Shown piece by piece: positions 36,008 to 55,300 of a stretch of DNA of 64,000 bases. This DNA is from Oasisia sp. SBJ-2009 (lineage: Eukaryota > Annelida > Polychaeta > Sabellida > Siboglinidae), in assembly GCA_964017155.1 (NCBI GenBank), contig OZ024856.1:4726825-4790824 (forward strand), given 5' to 3'. The translations under genes and the position numbers were made by a program. Under the pieces are notes generated by a model. That model ran no database searches. It saw nothing but the letters and a program-made list of their open reading frames with translations, and was not told the origin of the DNA. The first letter of the stretch is position 1. Each line of letters begins with the position of its first letter.

Positions 36008-36138
36008 TAAGTATTATTGATTATTATGGCATAGCAATACAAGGCTTCTGAATAAGCACCAGCATACAGTCAGACTAGTTCCCAGACTCATCGCAAGTAT
36101 CTGAGTCAGACGGATTCACTGCCATATTTTATAACTTG

Positions 36139-43177
<7,039 letters not shown>

Positions 43178-43259
43178 GGCGACTTAAACTGAAATATAAA
43201 GAAATATGTCACTTACATCAGGCATTTATAAAATGTTGCTATAGCTGGGTCGCGTTAAA

Positions 43260-43261
<2 letters not shown>

Positions 43262-43337
<76 letters not shown>

Positions 43338-43456
43338 GGTGGGTGGGTGCGTGCGTGCGTGTGTGTTTGTAGTGGTGGTGGTGTGTGTGTGTGGGTGGGT
43401 GTGGGTGGGTGTGGTGGTGTGTGTGTGGGGGGGTGGGTGTATGTGTGTGTGTGGAG
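43262..43456. repeat. (GT)n and GGTG-rich microsatellite
   Basis: Pure GT to about 43336, then G-rich variants such as 'gtgggtgggtg' to about 43456. It lies about 85 bases upstream of the membrane-gene ATG. Confidence 0.97.
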
Positions 43457-43740
43457 TAATGTACATTTGTACATTATAAGTACACATAGTACTGAAAAAG
43501 GTTGATCCTTGAGACTATATAATATAGTACATTACATTCTGCATGGTAGATTTATCTCATGAATCTGGTCCAGAATCAGTGACCCGTCTGGTCTTCATTG
43601 CTGCAGTGATGCCAAAATTGGGGATTCTTGAAAAAAATGTGGTAACATTATGCAAATGAATTTTCAACGTATTTTGATGATCACGTGAACCAATGGAAGA
43701 TCGATCTATGTCAGCGAAATTCCTAACTAAGTGATATTCC

Positions 43741-43990
43741 TGAGTTTTGGTATAATTTTGATTGCTCTCCTTTGTACTCTTTCTAGCATGTCAATATCCT
43801 TCTTGCGATATGGCCTCCATGCTTGTATACAATATTCTAAATGAGGCCTAACTACTTTTTTGTACAGCGGTATTATTAGTTCTTTTGTACAAAACAATAG
43901 TTAGGCCTTACTTAGAATAGTGTATACAAGCATGTAGTTTATGAAATGCATCTAAAAGATTATGGCTTAACAACACTAGAAACCAGGTCA
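43741..43990. mobile_element. CR1-like LINE fragment with internal inversion
   Basis: 43741-43882 is the reverse complement of LINE positions about 19134-19281. The sequence then turns: 43888-43940 is the sense strand of about 19145-19203, followed by about 19288-19337 with the intervening 85 bases missing. The two halves share about 60 bp in opposite orientation, forming a foldback. Confidence 0.85.
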
Positions 43991-44435
43991 GACAATGGAT
44001 ACGAATTCTATCATCTATGGACCCAATGGCCTGTTTTGTTGTTTCTAAAAAGTCGAATAACTGATATAAAGCTATTGAAAAAAATCAAAAAGTGTTATAA
44101 ACTACATAGCATACACTATTACCCAGAGGTGTTTAAATGGTTGTATGACAATTTTTTAAATGTTGTTGATGTAGGGCCTACCTGATTTTATGAGTGGCTT
44201 AGTTTGCAAACCACCCAAAACGGTGGTCTTCATTAACAGTTACAATTTTATTTTCAGCAATTCCTTGTTAACACTTAGATATGATTTTCAGCACTTATTT
44301 TGTAGAACAACACTGGGTGTTTTGCCTTTGGCTCAAGCCCCCCACCCTCCTCCCTGTCACAAGTGGGTCATTCATCACCAGCTAGACCAGCCGCTGAATC
44401 ACGAATGCCCCCGACACCGCCTACAGCCACAAGAG
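43991..44435. other. Intergenic, no feature recognised
   Basis: Some of this may be an undetected transposon remnant. The short frames carry no domain. Confidence 0.35.
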
Positions 44436-44439
44436 GCAT

Positions 44440-47400
44440 GCTGTCGTAATAATAATAATAATAATAATAAGGTTTATTTCAGACAAGACGTCCATATATG
44501 TATACATAAAATACAATTAAAAAAAAAAAAAAGTACAATACATATAATACAATCAAAGCAATGAGATCAACGTAAAAATATAAGTGTAACATTTAAAAAG
44601 TTATGTCTAAATATATGAGGAAATGAATTAAATAAGTTGTAAAAATAAATATAAAATAAAAAAAATAAAAAATGATTCAAAAATAAATACAATACTAATG
44701 ACATGTGTACAATAAAGACCTCCAGTATGAGTACAAATGGCTCTTAAAATGAATGTCGGTATGAAGGTAATTAATAAAAAGGATATTATCTGACTGATGA
44801 AGACGACATAAAAGACTGAATATTGATGAACGAATGCGTTCATTGAAGGATTTAATATAGTTGGTGGCAAACATAAAACTTGCACTACATCTTGAGGGTA
44901 AGTTTAGTAAAATTCTGAGGCTATTATTGTATGCGACAGTAATGCTTTTGAGGCTATATTTTTTTAATGTGCACCAAAGACTAGAAGTATACATAGGAGC
45001 ACAGTATGCTTGAAATAAAATAATTTTGGTAGAAATATTACAAAGACAAAATTTTCGAGCTAATACATTGGCTTGGGCATAAAGGCATCTTTTTTGTCTG
45101 GCTATGTCGTCATCATCAGTCAGGTTATTGTTGATTATATGACCAAGATATTTACATTTTGTAGTATAAGGTAATGGATGGTTATCGAGATGGATACAAT
45201 GAAAATGTTTCCTGTCCTGGGATTGGTTGTCAATAACCATACAAAAGGACTTCTTGGCATTATAAGTAATATTGAACAATTCGCCATACTTGGCACAACA
45301 ATCAGTAAGTTTTCTCAAACCAGCAACACTGGGAGAAAAAATACAGAGGTCATCAGCATACATCAAGTGGTTGATTAAGGTGCCAGCATAAAGACAACCA
45401 ATATATAATTTGTTTAGATTAACGCTTAAGTCGTCCATGTACACATTGAAAAGATGGGGGGAAAGGATTCCACCCTGTTTAACACCATTGGAAACAGTAA
45501 AAAAGCTAGAAAATCCCTGACACCATCTGATGGTAAATTGTTGGGTACCGTACCAGTGGTATAGAATGCGTACAATAAAAGCTGGACAGCCACGATCAAT
45601 TAATTTACCAAATAGCTTGCTGTGGTTAACTTTGTCGAAGGCTTTGGAGGCATCCAACATAGTAACATACATAGAGGACCCATTAGCAATATAGTTTCGA
45701 AAAAGTTCTTTTAACAGAAATATGAGCATCTCAGTAGAGTGATGCTTTTTAAATCCAAATTGATTGTCACATGTAATGAGAAATGGGATAGCCCTGGATA
45801 ATATTAATGATTCAAATAGTTTGCTAGCTACTGTGGCAAGGGCAATGGGTCTATAGTTATTATTGTCTGACAAATCACCAGATTTATTTTTAATGATAGG
45901 AGCTATGATTGTTGTCATCATAGTATCAGGTAAAAAACCATGTATTAACAGACTGCTATACAACAAAGACATAAGAATATGTAGTTTTTCGTTAGCATAC
46001 TTAAAATGTTCATTACTGATATGGTCATAGCCACAGGCTTTACCAACAGGCATAGCAATTATTAATTCTTGTAGTTCTTTAACTTTAACAACCATATTGT
46101 CGCTAAGTTGAATATTGCTACAATACATGTCAATCTTATGAATGTGAACAGTAGACTCGGGTACAGAGTTAAGCAGTGATTGGTAATGTTGAAGCCACAT
46201 ATTTCTGACGTTTTCAGCACCACAGGCACCTCCAACATTACTGGGGTTAGGTAACCTGGCATTGTTTGCTTGTTTGATGCCCTTCCAAAAGTTTTTAAAA
46301 TCATGGCTGCTCAGATTGGAAGCTAGTCGCTCCGCTTTAAGAGATTCAGCATTTTTTTCGCAATGTCTTTTGTTGCGTTTAAACTGGGCACGTTTAATTT
46401 TCATTAAGTCATACAAAGAACCATGTCTCGGACTCCCAGCAGACCGCCAGATGAGAAACGTTTCTCTGGCAGCTTGATGAGAGTCCCTGACCAGGTCGTT
46501 CCAACCAGGAACATTGAATTTTCGGGATGTGTTATACGTTTTAGTAGGAATGACATCGGAAGCATCCGTAAGAGAATGTATGATATCATTATAAAATTTG
46601 CACAAGAGCAGCTGATGGGCTACATCATGGCAGTTAGGATTGGTACAACTTAGAGCAGCATGTGGTACGTCAATGCCGGATAAAAGAGAACCAGAATTGT
46701 TGTAATAGTTGAGAAGGTCATGGGAGGAAGCACAATCCCACATGGGACTGGGCTTACAAGTTTGTTGCGTAGTGGATGATTCAGAAGTGGGTAGTAATTT
46801 GATAGAAATGGTAAACGATAGAGGAAAATGATCCGAAGAGACACAGTCATAATTAATTACCATATCAGAGACAGATGAGTGACTGGAGTGGGTGCAAAGC
46901 ACATGATCCAGCCAGCTCCTAGAGCCATGGGCGTCACTAACATATGTAAACGAATCGGGGGGAAGATACTTAATGTCACTTGGGATAAAGTGGCATTCAC
47001 TAATAAAAGAATTTAGAAATGGTGAAAATAAGCTAGTCTTGATTAAATCAGCATTAAAGTCTCCAACAATAAAAATATTACTTGAATCAAATGAGTCAGT
47101 TATGGCTTGGATCTTGCCTAAAATAGCTTGATATTCATCAACATTATCATCGCTCTGATATGGTAGATATACATTAAGAACAAGAATTGTGGCATTAAAA
47201 GTAGTGATTTTTAGACCAAGAAGTCTTTTCTCATCGTCATAAACCAAAATTTCGATGGATGGGTCAAGTGATCTTCGCCATAAAAAACAAAGACCACCTT
47301 TAGGACGACCACTGAAGCCATCACCATAATCGATGGAGCTAATGCCCCTAGCACTGAAGTCAGAGTGCAAAGAATTAATATATGAAAGGCTCTGTTTGGG

Positions 47401-47530
47401 AAGCCAATGTTCTTGCACAGCAAGTATATCACATGCAGTTAAAATGTTAATCAAATCAAGTGAACTGTTCCGTATGCTTCTCGCATTAAAGGAAGCAATA
47501 CGTATACGACAGTCTATAGGTGTGTCGAAT
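44440..47530 (-). mobile_element. Non-LTR retrotransposon, 5' end probably truncated
   Basis: Minus-strand LINE with an intact endonuclease plus reverse transcriptase frame (44695-47526). It has a 3' UTR with A/T-rich tracts and a tail 'ctgaaataaac' followed by (TTA)n at about 44448-44470. No ORF1 was found; the sequence right of 47530 shows no LINE similarity that I can recognise. A 5'-truncated, mutated copy is at 13285-14050. It is inserted between the membrane gene and FIBP. Confidence 0.92.
44695..47526 (-). CDS. LINE ORF2: endonuclease and reverse transcriptase
   Basis: The frame is open from 47526; the first Met is at 47454, already inside the endonuclease, so the true start is upstream or lost. 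The EEP endonuclease shows IASFNARSI, AVQEHWL, IVGDFNADL and SSDHFPLS. The reverse transcriptase shows KACGYDHISNEHF, NNYRPIALATVASK, MLDASKAFDKVNH, NGVKQGGILSPHLFNVYMDD and the catalytic MYADDLCIF. The C-terminal part has CKYLGHIINNNLTDDDD, RQKRCLYAQANVL and INYLHTDIH. No inactivating change was seen. The clade is uncertain; the GGILSP-type motif is shared by several LINE groups. Confidence 0.92.
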   Translation of the reverse strand, partial: DTPIDCRIRIASFNARSIRNSSLDLINILTACDILAVQEHWLPKQSLSYINSLHSDFSARGISSIDYGDGFSGRPKGGLCFLWRRSLDPSIEILVYDDEKRLLGLKITTFNATILVLNVYLPYQSDDNVDEYQAILGKIQAITDSFDSSNIFIVGDFNADLIKTSLFSPFLNSFISECHFIPSDIKYLPPDSFTYVSDAHGSRSWLDHVLCTHSSHSSVSDMVINYDCVSSDHFPLSFTISIKLLPTSESSTTQQTCKPSPMWDCASSHDLLNYYNNSGSLLSGIDVPHAALSCTNPNCHDVAHQLLLCKFYNDIIHSLTDASDVIPTKTYNTSRKFNVPGWNDLVRDSHQAARETFLIWRSAGSPRHGSLYDLMKIKRAQFKRNKRHCEKNAESLKAERLASNLSSHDFKNFWKGIKQANNARLPNPSNVGGACGAENVRNMWLQHYQSLLNSVPESTVHIHKIDMYCSNIQLSDNMVVKVKELQELIIAMPVGKACGYDHISNEHFKYANEKLHILMSLLYSSLLIHGFLPDTMMTTIIAPIIKNKSGDLSDNNNYRPIALATVASKLFESLILSRAIPFLITCDNQFGFKKHHSTEMLIFLLKELFRNYIANGSSMYVTMLDASKAFDKVNHSKLFGKLIDRGCPAFIVRILYHWYGTQQFTIRWCQGFSSFFTVSNGVKQGGILSPHLFNVYMDDLSVNLNKLYIGCLYAGTLINHLMYADDLCIFSPSVAGLRKLTDCCAKYGELFNITYNAKKSFCMVIDNQSQDRKHFHCIHLDNHPLPYTTKCKYLGHIINNNLTDDDDIARQKRCLYAQANVLARKFCLCNISTKIILFQAYCAPMYTSSLWCTLKKYSLKSITVAYNNSLRILLNLPSRCSASFMFATNYIKSFNERIRSSIFSLLCRLHQSDNILFINYLHTDIHFKSHLYSYWRSLLYTCH

Positions 47531-48202
47531 TAGCTGTGTTGTGTTTCCTTGGAGGAAAGTATCGACCAATCTTAGTGCCAACTGGCCAAAGGTTGGCGTC
47601 ATAGAGAGTGTTCGGTCTGCCAATGTCGACACACAGTTTGAAAGATGCTCTATCACTAAGTAAATTAGTATAGTAAAGCACGATCTAGCCGAAAGAAAGA
47701 TACCGAAAAGTTGACTTAGACCACACTGTCACTTACCCATTACCCAAGCAGCAAACTTCTCGATCGACTGGTACAACTGCACAGCATCCGTAGAACAGGA
47801 GGAAGAACGTGTGACATGGAAATCCCTTTTGACAAGTGACGTATGTCTGACTCATGGTCACGCTCACAGTTTCATGGTTTTAGTTTCATTTTTCTATTCA
47901 CGCCGTACAATCATTACACCCCTACTTCTTAATTTCTTCAGCATTTACCTAAACCACAGATAAGTAAAATAATTAACCTATTTAGCATAATTTATTATAA
48001 TCAACAATAATTTGGGATTAACCGTTCGGCATGTTATGGGATTTCCTGCACCCGAACCCCTCCAATGCTAATGGGATCTCCCACTGGGCTGGATTTTCCC
48101 CCTGACTGCAAGCGCCCTCTGGCATGTATTTACATTATTAAAATTGACAGCTCGAAGATTGACAAGACGAAGCATACGTGTGTTTGAATTGAAATATCAA
48201 GG
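47531..48202. other. FIBP 5' region
   Basis: Upstream of the FIBP start. No TATA box or other clear promoter element was seen. 'tgacatggaaatc' and CT-rich stretches occur, but nothing can be assigned. Confidence 0.35.
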
Positions 48203-51200
48203 ATGGATCACGTAGATATTTTTGTCGGTAATAATACAATGGTGAACCCAGAGTTGTACAAACTGTGGCTGAACGGCTACACTGGTGCGTATTGCATGCG
48301 ACAGCGAATCGTGAATTTAGTTTTAGATGGGTGATAATAGAGGTGGTTTTGGATAACTAACAATAATGGTCATGTTTATAATAAAATTATTCTGATCGGC
48401 ATGAACCTGCGATTAATTAAGCCAGTATTTGCGATAGGACAACAGGAACCTCATATGAGCCTGCTCTAGTTCTAATTGTTTCCAGCGCTCACTATACTAA
48501 TAATTAATTTAGCAATTAGCTTAATAATTAGACCAATTATAAGTCTGCAAATTTAATTGTATTGTTGTAGTTACAGTGATATTATGTCAGTCACTCAGTG
48601 GCTACCAATAGCAATGCAATGATTTATGATGATAAGGTATTATTGAGTTTTAACTAGTTACGTCTTAGCCTTTTTCAGAGCATCATTGCCGAAGTGACTT
48701 TTCTATGCAGGCGTTGAGGGTGGTCACTGCCAGGGTGCTTTACTGTTTTATACACCAGATTGAAACGGGACCTACATGATGTTTGAGTCACAAGAATACA
48801 GTCCGGTATACAGTCCCCAGTGTTCAAAACAAATTTTTTACACTAAATACCTTGCCCATTCTATCCGAGTGTGAAACTTTGGGTGCCTTCATGCCAGGTA
48901 GATATCCCAACCTGGACAACACTACACTATTGCATACTGAATTTAGTATTTGATTACTTCAAGTGCTTACACCAAGAACAATCACTAGTTGCCCATGGCC
49001 AAGCAATGAGACTTTCTCAAGGTTTATTTTCTGTGTTTTTTTCTCCAATTTCTCCGTTTATTCTGTTGTTTACTCTAGTGTAGTTCTAATTAGCATCACT
49101 ATTGTTTCTTTCTTTCTATTCTCTCCCAAGTTGTCTATGCTTGTTGTAACTGTGCCAGACGGGAGATAGGACTTCAGTTGGTTGATGGTCTGAATCTGGA
49201 ACCTGTTGTTCAACAGAGAGTTCCATGATTTTACCAGTCACAAAAAATATTATTGTGCATCATAGAGCTCTGCTGATCTCAGATAAATCTGTAGACCATG
49301 AGTAAATATTTATTTATTTAGTTACCAATTTAATAATAATAATAATATATGACATTACTACCTACATCTGAGTGAACAGGTCTATCAGGGAAGTAAAGTG
49401 TAAAGCGCTTTGCACGGTCCTGATGACTGGATACTGCGCTATATAAGAACTTGCCTTTACTTTTTATCCGACAGTGCCTACTGATGTTAGTTTCATATTT
49501 GAATTGTAAATTAATGACCCATTTCAGCACCAGAGGCAGCACAGGTGCAGCAGAAGCGGGGCATACTGCATGAATATGGCGCCACCTATGAGATGTTGCT
49601 GAGTGACACGCTTGACCACTTCCGCACATTCTTCATGCTTGAGCGCTTCTTAAAGAACCCCCCAAGCATGGGAGAACAGTTGGTGTTTCAGATCGCTGCC
49701 ACCACACAGAGGTCCCTCATCCACGAGTGAGTTCTAGTACGGCAATGTGGCTGTAGTCAGTCTCGCACGGCAAGCTTTCGCATTCATGGGTATTTTATTT
49801 AGAAAAAGGACCCATTACTAAGGTGTATTCTCCTGAAAAGTAAATAATATATAGCATGTGTGTTGTACAGTATCCACAATGACATATATTATAAACACAT
49901 ACTCACACACAGGGCATATATGGGTCAGGTCGTAGAAAAACGTACAATTGGGGCTGGACAGGCAAAAATAATAAAACTCACAATTACTTTAAACAACTTT
50001 ATTAGACTTGAAGAACAACTTATTCCCTTCATTTAGCACCAAATTATACTGACTTAATCCTAGCGGTTCAGTTTTTAGAGATTGTCAAAGAAAACGTAAT
50101 GTGATCGGCAAACGTCCGTGATTGAAATAAATTGAATAACAATTAAAGACCCTTTAATATCTCAGATTAACTGCAAATTTTGCTTATAACTAGCCATGAT
50201 ATGTATGTTTGAAAGTACAGAAAATGAATAAGCACATTAAAGAATCTTTAAAATGATATGCTAATCAACTTTCACCGATGACTGAAAATAGCGCAAATCT
50301 TTGGAAAACACTTTTTACTTTACCCTTGCATACACAAAAATGCTCTGTTACACATGAAAGTCACTCTACACAATATACGACATATCTACTTTACAAAATA
50401 TGTGGTCCAGCGCACTCACAAACAGCACCGTTGTCTCATAGCCGACATATACAAAGTCATATAAAATTGCGTAGAAATCACGGACGTTTGTTACTGGTAT
50501 CATTTACTTAAGACACTTGTACTAAACATCTTCATATCATCTCAAAACATCTTCTACATGTACAAAAGAGGTTGATCTTTGGTTATAGCTATACAAGTAT
50601 ATATATTTTGACCATTTTGACCATTCACTGTATGTGTCATGACTTTGAAAATTAAAACATTTTTTTTAACTTTCCCCAGTTTACAAGTGCTCTCAAATAC
50701 AACAGAACCTCTTCTATAGCCTTAATGTACAAGGCCAACATGTTTACTATTAGTTTTATCAGTAATAAACACCTTTCTAACACTTGCAGGTGAACAGTAT
50801 GCCTGCTTACCATATATACATAAAACTCACGGACGTTTGCGTAAAATTCACTGACGTTTGCTACTGGTATCATTTCCTTACTAAGTACTAAGCATCTTCA
50901 TATCATCTCAAAACGTCTTCTACATGTACAAAAGAGGTTGATCTGTGCATACAGCTATATACAAGTATATATTTCTACCATTCACTGTATGTGTTATGAT
51001 TTTGAAAAATAAAAACCCTTTTTTTTACTTTCTCCAGATTATGTGTGGCCCCACTTATACAAATATATCACAAAACCTCTTCTATACCCTAAATGTACAA
51101 GGCCAACATGTTTACTATTAGTTTCAACAGTGAAAACGATCATTCTGCCAGTTTCAGTCACCTTCTCATATATTTAAATAGTATATTTAAATAAAAATCA

Positions 51201-52340
51201 CGGACGTTTGTTTTCATTTCGACGCCAGTTGTAAGGCCAATACACAAACTGGAGTGAAACTGTTGTTCACGATTGAAGATTGTGGTGCAAGAAACGAGAA
51301 ATGCTATAGGAAATAGCTAGAAAATTTTAATTATATGCAGGAGAGGTAAAATGTTGAACAAACGTCCGTGATTGTTATCAGTATAATTCTGTTCATGTGC
51401 CACCCTAGCCAAGGGAAGTGGGTGTGGCTAAAACGTTTTCCACCCACAACAATGCAACAACATACCCTTGTTCATAGGTGGTAAAAATAATATGGTGCCC
51501 ACTTTCTTAACATCCAAATTGGGCTATTGAAATATAATTCACAGACGTTTGTTTAAATAAATTTCTCATTTGAATGAGAATTGAAAAAATTGTGCTGGCC
51601 CAAATCATGTTAAAATGTCATAGAAATATAAACTGTGTCCACATACTAGACAAATAATAAGTTTGGGATTTTCTAACTTTACATTACTTGAAATAAGATA
51701 CATTTAAAAATAAAGAAATGCTCAAAAATGCATTTCCCCCCTTTTTTTTATTTATTAGCCAATAACACAAAAAATCCTCGTCGGACCCAAACAATTCTCT
51801 ATTGAATGATACTAAGAAGAATTAGATTGGCATACAGGTTTTTACTCTATACCCATGTAAAGCTGAAAAACTGAAAGTGGTGAATTGTACGTTTTTCTAA
51901 GACTTCACCCATATATATATATATATATATATATACATATCAGTGCTTCATTTTTAAGGCGAGAGATCACTCTCATTCCCTATCACTCTGGCAAAACACC
52001 CATCTACGGAGCGATTTATCTGTTGCTCCAATTATAACAATCGCTCCCGTCACCAGACCAGGCTAGTCTCATGAAGTGACTAAGAACGTTCTTAACACTA
52101 ATAAGATGACTGACATAGTACATTTTTTGATTAGACGTACATATGTGACCATAAGTGTTTACGCAAACACAAGCCGTTAAGTAAGTAACTGCACAATTTT
52201 TAAAATCGCTTTGTGAAACCAGCCACATGACACGATTATACAGTGGCGCTACCATAAAAAATAGAAATTGATCGCCTAAATTATTTTGCATATTGAGTTG
52301 AGTGATTTATCACTCACCTGGGTTTTTCAAACATGAAGCA

Positions 52341-52391
<51 letters not shown>

Positions 52392-55300
52392 ATATAATAT
52401 ATAATTATATGGTTTAGTGTGCATAGTACAGTGATAGTTCTGTCAGTTCAGTGTATATAGTTCAGTGTATATAGTACAGTGACATTTTCCCAGTGCGGTG
52501 TGTAGTACAGTAATTTTCTCATTTAAATGTTTTTGAAAAACATGCATATTTGAAATAGAACTAAATATTCTTCTGCTGTCCTGTCTAGATACTACCAGTT
52601 TGATGCGACGGTGATTCGGGAGATCCTAAGCAAGAAGTTGTCGTCTCGCTGTAGGAACGCTCTCGATGACGTCAGTGACAGAACAAAGGTGTCACTGCGC
52701 AGTTGTCGGCGACAGTTTGACAATGTCAAGCGTGTCTTTAAGACAGTGGAGGAGATGCCAGGCTCTCTGGTTGACAACATCACGTCCCACTTCTTATTGT
52801 CACCACAGCTAGCCCAGTTAAGTGATGGTTTAGACAAAAGTAGCTCAGCGGTGACTTATGTGATAGTGTCAGTGTAAGTGACACTTTCAACTCATCTGAC
52901 AATTAGCTGGATGTCCTTGTTTCCTCAATATGCATATGATATTCACTTCGATTCGAAGTTACGCAGGTGACAAGTGCCATAACGCCATACAATGCACCAT
53001 GCCGATGTAAGTTTTAATAGTCACAAATTTGTCGAGTTAAACTTGAGTTATTCTTGGTTTGGCAATTGGTGATGTGGGAAGTACTGTTGTGACATACTAA
53101 GGCTTTCTGTCACAGTTTAACAATGTTTTTCTACCTAACCGCCAACAAAATATTCTTGATTGTAGTTGCTATTTGTTATGTTTTATTAACCCTAAGATAC
53201 ACCCAATAAGGTACCTTTGCATCCCTTCATGTGAGAGTTTAGATTCAACTAAACCAGTTAAATGGCAGTTTTAACTCGCCATTATTAGGTTACAACTTTT
53301 ATTCAGCTAGCACAGTGATATGCCAGTTTCAACTAAGGTAGTCTAATTCAGGACAATATTCAACTCATCTAATGAAGTTAATTGACAGGTTTAACCCCAC
53401 TTATTCAGTTTAAAGGGAAATAATAGGGAACTGTTGGTGTTATGCACATAGCAGATTTAATACAAACTAACTAATTACAACTACAACCAACATTTCAATG
53501 TCGGTGGTTTACATGGAATAAAGTTTCAAATAGTTAGGTATTATTAACTCTTAGCAGCATAGGCCCAAATAAATCCTTTTTTTACCTTTTAAGTGACAAT
53601 TAGGCACAATTATGTTCATTATTCCATATTCAAATCAGTAATTGAAATAATTTTCACTGATTCTCTGTGTTCTCTTTTACAGAATTAGTTAATTATTTAT
53701 AATGTATCAACTCGACTGTTTCAGGCAATACGCAGCGATTGTGTTCATTGTAAATAATCGCTTTGAAATGGGAAAAAAGAAACTGGCCTATTTGACCTTC
53801 GGTGACCTTGTGCATTGTGCAAATGAAATGATAGCCACCTGGTCTAACAGCGCCAAAGGTAAATTGGTTGTTTTAATCGAACATTGTTTTGTTTATGGGT
53901 AAATATGCCTGTGATTGTGTAAGACATACGTATACTTATACAACACATGTCATGTTACAGAGTAATTAAAATTACTGTAAAAAATACGGTACAGATGCTG
54001 GTTATTGAACAGTTAGTGGATTCAGACAGTTCAGTGACATCACCTAGAGGCCAATTGTGTTCACCAGGTGGCGACATCAACGTGTAGACTTGAAGAAATG
54101 GTGCTACCTTTGACACTAGGTGGCGCCACTCAGTCTTTCATCATTTTATTGAAATTTTTAAGATGGTATGCCCAACAGCCCGCACATTTACACTACGTCA
54201 ACATGTACCAGAGTTTAATTCGCTTCTGCATGCAAGAATACAGTGCTGTTCATTATCTTACAGTAGCTAGACAATGTTTTTATTGCTTGTGAGACAATTC
54301 TTACATTGTCCTTGTTTTAGTTATTCCTATGTTCAGATAAAACATTTTTTTAAATATTAGTTTTCGTCTTATTGTAATATGTTGTGAAGTGCTACAAATA
54401 ATTATGGATGTGGCCCTATATCAAATCAAATGTCGTATTATTATTTCATCTGTCTGTAAAATATTGAACTCATACAAACAGGTCTCAACTACATCATAAT
54501 ATTATTATATGGTAACAGACTCGAAGGACCACGAAGATGTCGAAGTGGATTTAAACAGGGACTTCCTTCACGACCTCCGCGATGTGAAAGTCTTAGCGGA
54601 CAAGGAGATCCTAGATGAACACAAATTGTAAGAATAATAACAGGTGTTGGGTGACAATGAGCTCTTTAATTGTAAGTCAAGGAGAAGATCTTAAGGCAGA
54701 CTTTGATGAACACAAATAGTAAGTCAAAGAGATGGCCTTATGTTATAGAGAAGGTCTTAAGCTGGAGCTGTTAAGGTCTTGGTTAATAAGGAACTCACCA
54801 AACAAAATTTTAACTCATTCGGAATGTTACTACAGAAAAATGATCTTTTAACATGTATTGATAAAAAGTCTCTTTTGACATAATTTTTTTTTTTATTGTA
54901 GACTGTTTTGCAGATATGTAAATACAACTGTCGGAGCAGGGTGGTTGGGGAATGAGCCCTGAGTAACTTAGGTGGGGGGGGGGGCTGGAAATAGGATTAG
55001 TTCCTCCATTATTTAGAGCATCAACTGTGTTTTTTGCAAATTTCAAAAAGAATGCAACTGAAGATTTTGGAGAACCTCAAAATGGAGGTTACTTTGAAAC
55101 TCACTTTCAGTACAGTGGATATTTTTTGGAGAAAGGTAAACTGAAAATGTTTGGAAAGCCACAAAGTGGAATTGTTTTGGCAAATATCAAAGGGGGTAAT
55201 CGGTGGCCTCAGCACCCTCTAATATTCGGATGCCAATGCATCTTGTTTAATGACTGATATGGTGGTTCCTATACATTATATTTACGTAAAATGGGCAGAG

